64,000 bases of DNA, taken from positions 3,968,001 to 4,032,000 of the forward strand of contig JACCLO010000002.1 of NCBI GenBank assembly GCA_029448655.1, in the 5' to 3' direction. Position numbers and translations under genes: made by a program. Origin of the DNA: Wolfiporia cocos (Eukaryota; Basidiomycota; Agaricomycetes; Polyporales; Phaeolaceae). Below the pieces are notes generated by a model. The model did not search any database, was not told where the DNA came from, and worked only from the letters and a program-made list of their open reading frames with translations. Shown in pieces: positions 58,578 to 64,000 of the stretch. The number at the start of each line of letters is the position of its first letter. The first letter of the stretch is position 1.

Positions 58578-59375
58578 TCACTCGCTCGGAGCCCTGAGCC
58601 ATTCCCCTGCATTCCTCGCTTCCTCCTCAACTTCCTGGATTGCCTGCGCAATTTCATCTCCATCTCCCAAATCAAGCTTCGCAATTTCCCGCTCATAGGC
58701 ACGCCCGAACCTCGCAACAACTCCATTAATCTCCCCCTCCATCGTGACATCGCGTTTAACGCCGCTCGTGGTGTTAACAATGCACCCGGCCTGAACGTCC
58801 GCCAAGCCGCAAGCCACAATTTTCTCGAACCACGCGAGAGGCTCACAGGTGACATTCATCGCAAACCCGTGCGTCGTCAGCCTGTGTCTCACCTGGATGC
58901 CGATACTAGCGACCTTGGTCTGCTGATCTAGGAAGACGCCCGTATGCTCGCTCGGGACGTGTGCGATGCCATGGGCCTCCCACAGATGTGCCTCGAGCAC
59001 GCGCTGCATTTTACAAATGTATGCACGGATTCCGAGGGCGGGCGTCCAGCGGCCCAGATCGAGGAGGGGATAGCCGACGAGCTGTCCCGGACCATGGTAG
59101 GTTGTCTGACCCCCGCGCTGCGTTGTCACAAAGTCTGCGCCGATTGCCTTCAGTCGCTTCGCTTCTGCTTCGACCTCCGGGGACGTGGAGAGCTGCCGCC
59201 TCCCCGCAGTATATACTGGCCGGTGTTGTAGTAGCAGCAGCAGGTCCTTGTGTGCATTAGCACCGCGTCGAAGCGTGAGCTGGATGTTGTGCAACTTCTC
59301 CTGGAGAGCCAGCGTCCGTGTATATGGCAGAGGGTGAGGGAAATAATGATAGAATATTGGCGGAAGGCTGGCCAT
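58578..59375 (-). CDS. LIP2: lipoyl(octanoyl) transferase, mitochondrial
   Basis: Transfers octanoyl from acyl carrier protein to lipoyl domains, the first step of lipoate synthesis in mitochondria. Single exon, 265 aa. The start is the ATG of MASLPPIFYHYFPHPLPY; the frame continues upstream only through a non-ATG codon. LipB hallmarks are all present: LLLLQHRPVYTAGRRQ, the RGGQTTYHGPGQLVGYPL signature, HTGVFLDQQTKVASIGIQVR with the lysine and following VRHRLTTHGFAMNV, and GLADVQAGCIVNTT with the Cys that accepts the acyl group. It is head to head with the SCP-2 thiolase (207 bp). Confidence 0.95.
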   Translation of the reverse strand: MASLPPIFYHYFPHPLPYTRTLALQEKLHNIQLTLRRGANAHKDLLLLLQHRPVYTAGRRQLSTSPEVEAEAKRLKAIGADFVTTQRGGQTTYHGPGQLVGYPLLDLGRWTPALGIRAYICKMQRVLEAHLWEAHGIAHVPSEHTGVFLDQQTKVASIGIQVRHRLTTHGFAMNVTCEPLAWFEKIVACGLADVQAGCIVNTTSGVKRDVTMEGEINGVVARFGRAYEREIAKLDLGDGDEIAQAIQEVEEEARNAGEWLRAPSE

Positions 59376-59582
59376 GCCGGACAATGATGATGTCGAAAAC
59401 AAGTGGTTTCGTGACTTACCGCTGCTTACCGCTTACGCCATGTTTGTCACCGCGAATCGGAGTGATCGGGTCATGTTAGTACGGGCGCTCACTTGATCCT
59501 CCCTTGAACCATGATGATGCGGCAATCATCTGATTCTCGCGTACCTCCGACTTGTTCAGTACCTCGTCCTATACGTTGAAGA

Positions 59583-61690
59583 ATGCCTTCTAGGGGCTGC
59601 AGGACCTTCATTGTCGGTGCAGGATGCACCGCATTCATCAAGGTAAAGGTCAAAACACTCGCGTCGACACGGGGCAGCTGATAATTCGGCTTGCAGCCCA
59701 GGGAGTTGAGAGCCACGGAGGATGTGAGCTGGCTGCAATTCTCCGAGTGCCGGCCACTGGTTGCTGACTCTCATCCCGGACGGATCTTCAGATGGGCCTG
59801 GAAGCCGCCACAAAGGCACTTCTCGACGCAGGCGAGCAGTGCCCTCATCTCTATCAATACCAGAGCTCTGAAATTTTGTTGCACGTACAGGAATCACGTA
59901 CGATGCTGTTGAGACCGCATTTGTTGGATACTGCTACGGCGATTCTACCTGCGGCCAGGTAAAAGCACGGAACTTGCGAACGTAATGCGCAAGCTAACTG
60001 AAAGATGCCCATACTATCAGAGAGCCCTGTATGGCCTCGGGATGACCGGCATCCCGATCACGAACGTGAACAACAACTGCTCGACTGGGAGCACTGCGCT
60101 CTATCAGGCGAACAACGCGGTCAAGTCAGGGCTCGCCGAATGTGCGCTCGCTCTGGGCTTTGAGCGGATGGCCCCGGGGAGCCTCGGCACGCATTTCCCC
60201 GACAGGACGCCGCCGACCCAGCCTTTCCACGACGCGACAGTCGCCGCGGAGGACCGCCTCGCGAGCGGGAGGAACCACGGGCCTGGCGCGCCGCGCATGT
60301 TCGCGAACGCCGCGCAGGAGTACTTCGACAGGCACGGCGCGAAAGTCGCGCATCTCGCGCAGATTGGTGCGGATCTCGCTTCGGCCTGATTTTGCTATTG
60401 AATGTCCCCGCTGACGTTATCGTCTCAATTGGCTGATCGTGCTTTTGGTACGCGACATGCAGCCTCAAAGAACCACAAGCACTCTGTCAACAACCCGTAT
60501 TCGCAGTTCCGTGACGGATGGACGACCGAACAAGTGCTTGCTGCACCGAAGATCAACAAACAGCTGACCAAGTACATGTGCAGCCCGACCTCGGTACCTA
60601 TCCATCCGCATTGTGGATTACACATATCGCTAGTCTGCTCACCGCACATGCTCGCAGGATGGCGCCGCATGCTGCATCGTCGCATCAGAAGCTTTCGTGC
60701 ACGCGCACAAGCTTGAAAACCAGGCGATCGAGATCGTCGCGCAGGCGCTGTGGACCGACACAGTGGCCACGTTCGGGAGCGGGAGCGCGATGGAGATCGT
60801 CGGCTTCGGCATGTCGCGGGATTGCGCGGACCAGGTGTTCGCAGAAGCAGGCTTTGCGAAAGGGGAGGGCCGCGACCAGGTCGGTGTCGTGGAGCTGCAT
60901 GATTGCTTCGCTGCGAACGAGGTGCGTTGCGACTTTGGGTGATGGTAGTGGTGAACTATCGTAGCTCATGGAGACGGGATGGGTGCTGTAGTTGATTATG
61001 TACGACGCACTAGGCTTGTGCTCACCCGGAGAGGCCCACAAGATGGTCGAGCGCGGCGATATCACGGTGATTCCATTTCCTATGTCTTTCGCTCCGGGAC
61101 TCACCGAATGGTGTTCAGTATGGGGGCAGGTACGTGATTAACCCGAGCGGCGGGTTGGAGGCGAAGGGGCATCCGCTCGGTGCGACCGGCCTCGGGATGC
61201 ATTTCTACATCAGCAGTACGTCCCTGCACGCGGTTCTCCCGCCTCTCTTCCTGCTCATTTTCCTTTCTTTGTTGCCACCGTACCCTGCAGTGCAGTTGCG
61301 CGATTGTGAGCCTTCTCGTGGGACTGGCGAAGCGTCAATATTCTGATGCTGACTGTGCGTCTGATGCTGCAGGGGCGGGCCCCATGCAGGCCCCGGGCCT
61401 CTTTGATGGGCCTGACGTACGGGGCAAGTACGGCCTGGTGCACAACATTGGCATCGGAGGTGCTGTGGTGTGTTCGCTGCTGCGTCGCCCTGAGTTCTTC
61501 AAGGCACAGGGGCAGGATGGGAGAGACAGGTACGTCCCCGTCGATGCCCAGTGTCTCTTGTGCGGCTGAGTTGCTGGTTAGGCTGGGATACAATCATGCG
61601 CACGAGTGCAGGCCGGTCACCATGGCTGATGTCGATAAGATCAAATCGAGTAAATCCTCGCCGTACATTTTGGAAAGGGCCAGGTTGTGA
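59583..61690 (+). CDS. peroxisomal SCP-2/SCP-x type thiolase
   Basis: Thiolase-fold acyl-CoA enzyme of the non-specific lipid-transfer (SCP-x) group. Twelve exons: 59583-59642, 59697-59723, 59792-59831, 59891-59958, 60021-60366, 60463-60593, 60658-60921, 60992-61066, 61119-61215, 61291-61305, 61373-61529 and 61582-61690, giving 462 aa. Motifs: [35 protein letters not shown], the active-site Cys in [22 protein letters not shown]-free central blocks [17 protein letters not shown] and [50 protein letters not shown] and [19 protein letters not shown]. The C-terminus ARL fits a peroxisomal targeting signal type 1. No SCP2 lipid-binding domain follows. Intron 3 is read as GC-AG (donor GCGAGC at 59832). 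Confidence 0.92.
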
Positions 61691-61993
61691 GGATATCCTC
61701 ATTGCCTGGTGGTGAAGTTGTATGATTATGCTATGCGTTGCACCATGTAACATATCGTATTGGGGTCTCAATACCATTGAATTAATTATTGTGCTGATGC
61801 AATGTGTCGGCATGTCAGTCTAGCTCAGGTGAGCGCCTTCGCACAGCACGCATTACTTGCGGTCATGGATACTGATATTATTCATTGTACTGGTACACAG
61901 TCTGCGCTCGTAATCGTCCAAGAGTTCCAAGAAGAGGCATATCACTAGTTACATGTCGTTAGGTCCGTCTGTGATCGTAAGGTCAATGTGAGT
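61691..61993. other. convergent intergenic region, nothing seen
   Basis: Lies between the stop codons of the thiolase and the small gene that follows on the other strand. Confidence 0.5.
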
Positions 61994-62509
61994 TCATTGG
62001 CGTGACTTCTTAGACCGCTTGCTCTTCTTCGGGGGTGAACCCCATGCCATGTTGTCCTCGTCCAGCATCTCCGCCTAGGTGATGGTCAGTCATTATTGAT
62101 CACATTAATGTGATAGACCCACCACATCATCGCTCGACTGCGGTGCTCTCTTCGTGGTTGGGGAAGAGGTTTCGAGGGGCTGTGAGAGACAGGTAGTAAG
62201 TGAATATTCATGCAGCATCCTGATGATGGTAGACTCGCCAGCTGGACCACATATCGCGACGCTCCCGTTACATCGATGGCGCCCAGAGCGATATTTCTGC
62301 CTGCATTCCGAGTTTTCTACATCGTACGCTATTAGGTCAGACGTTCGCGCACAGATATATCATACCAACATTGCTGCCTCGGCCCAGCACGATCTTTGGG
62401 AACAGCATCGTCGGATAATGGTTTGCTAGGTGGGCGGGCTCACACACTCGAGTAGGGGTAGCCAAGGAGGTCCGGGGCTTCCAAAATAACTGTCTTCTGG
62501 GCTGGACAT
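61994..62509 (-). CDS. small unknown nuclear-type protein, 97 aa, five exons
   Basis: Exons 62509-62448, 62393-62366, 62316-62251, 62179-62123 and 62074-61994 join in phase with GT-AG introns of 48-71 nt. The start MSSPEDSYFGSPGPPWLPLL follows an in-frame TAA. The centre looks folded (CWAEAAMLKTRNAGRNIALG, AIDVTGASRY). The tail is acidic then strongly basic (AEMLDEDNMAWGSPPKKSKR, SKKSRQ), a good nuclear localisation signal. No family is recognised. Because each exon is short, no single frame reveals the gene. A competing reading of the middle exons in another frame is longer but needs an 18-nt intron, so it was set aside. Confidence 0.5.
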
Positions 62510-64000
62510 GTCTTATATCAGGTGAGCCCCAGCGTTTGTCCCTTCCCCAATTGGCGCAGAGACAGCCCGGTTCATTGCGGAACGACGGAGCGGTCGGTGG
62601 CGCCACGAACGCCCGTGCAGGCGCCCTCGAGCTTGCGCTCCGCTCTGCCGCGGGGGAATCTACGCTGCGCGTATCGCGTGGCGGTCGTCGGGCTTCTCAG
62701 CGCTACGTGCGCGCGGAGTGCTGCGCATTCGTTCGTGGTAGCGGGCGAAGTATATGTTCACATTCGGTGCTTCGGGATACCACCTGCAAGGACGAAGGCG
62801 TCTCAGTCATTCAGAAGCTCGGAATCAGTGAGCCTTCCCGACGTCTCCGCTCCTGAATGGAGCAATGGAATTCTGCTCAAGTGAGGACAAGAATAGATCG
62901 CATAATCTGGGTGGTTCGCAGTTTGGTTAGGACCGGCGGAACACACCCAACATATGGGCAACGATGGTTCGCACAATGCACGCGTGAGGTTGAGTACTGA
63001 CGTGATGAGCTCGAGATTTGGAGTTTTTTGCGCATAGAGGGGTTTGATCGCCGCCAGCGAACACGCCGACGCGGGAATAGTGGGGGCTTCGCGGGAGTCA
63101 TGATCGTTTGAAAGTGACAGAATGCCGCACGCTTGAACCCAATGGCACTTCTCCAGTTTATAGATTTGGATCACGTTGAGACTTACTCATACTCAGAACA
63201 AGAGGATTATACACAACTACGTGACCATGTATAAGTCTTCGGATCCCATCCGGCTTGATCCTGTCATATCATAGTGGTCCCATCATGTTTATAGCGTGAG
63301 CCACAGAAGCACGACGTACTGAGGCAATCGCGGGCGTGCCTGATCTATCGCCGAGAGCCGTGGAACACAACTATGGGTAGTGTGCTTGTCTCATGAACAC
63401 GAGAACCTGAGGAGAGTCCCGCCGCCGTTATCGCGTGCGTTGGTTGTCTCTTTCTCATCCTCGTCGCTGCTACTGACATGGACCACAGGAGAGCTCGGCT
63501 ATTTCCGTCGTTAAAACGTTTATAGTCGCATACCTTATGGTCGCAGATTCATAGCACAAACTCGGAGTCTAGAGCGTGAACTGCAACATAGTTCCATACC
63601 CAGCCCCAGCATAGTTCCGCACACAGCTGCAACTGAATGCCAACTTCAAGTGACGCGATGTAGCCTGAGGACGTAGGCAAACTAGCAGCTCGATTCGTGT
63701 TGCTACCCGACTCAGGCAGGAAGAGCAACAATCAGCCTATGGAGTTTGACAAGCGACCAAGCGGAATGTGCTCGAATAGCTGCGTCGGTTGGATACAGAC
63801 ATTGATGTCCCACACCAGCGATCCCTGGCCTCTTTAGTTTAGGAAACATGCACGGTATTTGCTTCTGGAGGTATGATACATCAAGGAATCCTTCTATTCG
63901 CAAGATATAATATGCTGCAATGCGCGGATGCTGCGTATTACGCGCGAAGCTATGTCGACCATCGATGACATGTGGTTCTTGAAGCTCCCACTCAAGCATC
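62510..64000. other. no supported gene
   Basis: A GC-rich 300-bp patch (62560-62740) has open frames on both strands but no motif. At the right edge a minus-strand frame (63999-63712, EPHVIDGRHSFARNTQHPRI) runs out of the window and could be part of a gene whose body lies outside. Confidence 0.35.

Noticed and set aside
62536..62884. GC-rich overlapping plus-strand frames
   Set aside because: Two overlapping frames with no family motif; could not be spliced into a coherent protein.
63712..63999. Minus-strand frame at the right edge
   Set aside because: Runs out of the window; no recognisable motif, so it is only noted.
1..64000. tRNA genes, rRNA, CRISPR arrays, bacterial operons
   Set aside because: I looked for tRNA B-box words in cloverleaf context and for regular direct-repeat arrays and found none that hold up; the genome is fungal and nuclear.

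Overview
This window is a piece of a basidiomycete fungal genome, most likely a wood-decay Agaricomycete (Polyporales-like). Almost every gene is broken by several GT-AG introns of about 45-75 nt. The gene set is typical of that group (basidiomycete F-box protein, GH16 and GH5 secreted glycosidases, a CBM19 protein). The cytoplasmic dynein heavy chain is present only as a separate motor-half gene, a split known from Agaricomycetes. All gene models were assembled by hand: reading frames were joined across plausible splice sites until phase and family sequence agreed. No alignment or RNA data were available.

Layout. 1-3168: gene-poor left edge with a hairpin cluster (534-677) and a MITE (1786-2052). 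3169-7925: F-box gene and ammonium transporter gene, both on the minus strand, separated by a 554-bp MITE flanked by TA. 7926-14442: 6.5 kb without a supported gene. It holds minisatellites and a Mutator-like element of about 0.8 kb with 9-bp target duplications and covarying hairpins in its inverted repeats. 14443-24226: a nuclear-looking 762-aa protein, mitoribosomal protein mL43, a Ser/Pro-rich protein, Mgr2/Romo1, Pex10 and SmE. 24394-35787: a 20-exon dynein motor gene. 36059-46300: a GC-rich block with homoserine kinase, a CBM19 secreted protein, a two-span membrane protein, co-chaperone p23, Atp11 and Mdv1. 46808-49045: an RluA-type pseudouridine synthase. 49046-52254 is empty. 52255-56977: an NmrA-like reductase, a decayed GH5 gene and an apparently intact GH16 gene. 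58578-62509: lipoyl(octanoyl) transferase, a peroxisomal SCP-2 thiolase and a small unknown nuclear-type protein. 62510-64000: no supported gene.

Functionally the window is mixed housekeeping, with many organelle genes: mL43, Mgr2, Atp11, Mdv1 and Lip2 act in or on mitochondria, Pex10 and the thiolase in peroxisomes. Six gene pairs are arranged head to head with 113-291 bp between start codons. Three of these pairs join two organelle genes (Mgr2/Pex10, Atp11/Mdv1, Lip2/SCP-2 thiolase), which suggests shared promoters. Secreted carbohydrate-active genes cluster near 53-57 kb. Points most worth a second look: the split dynein, the covarying hairpins of the Mutator-like element, three introns that read best as GC-AG, very short coding exons, the GH5 pseudogene, and a one-base break near the 3' end of homoserine kinase.
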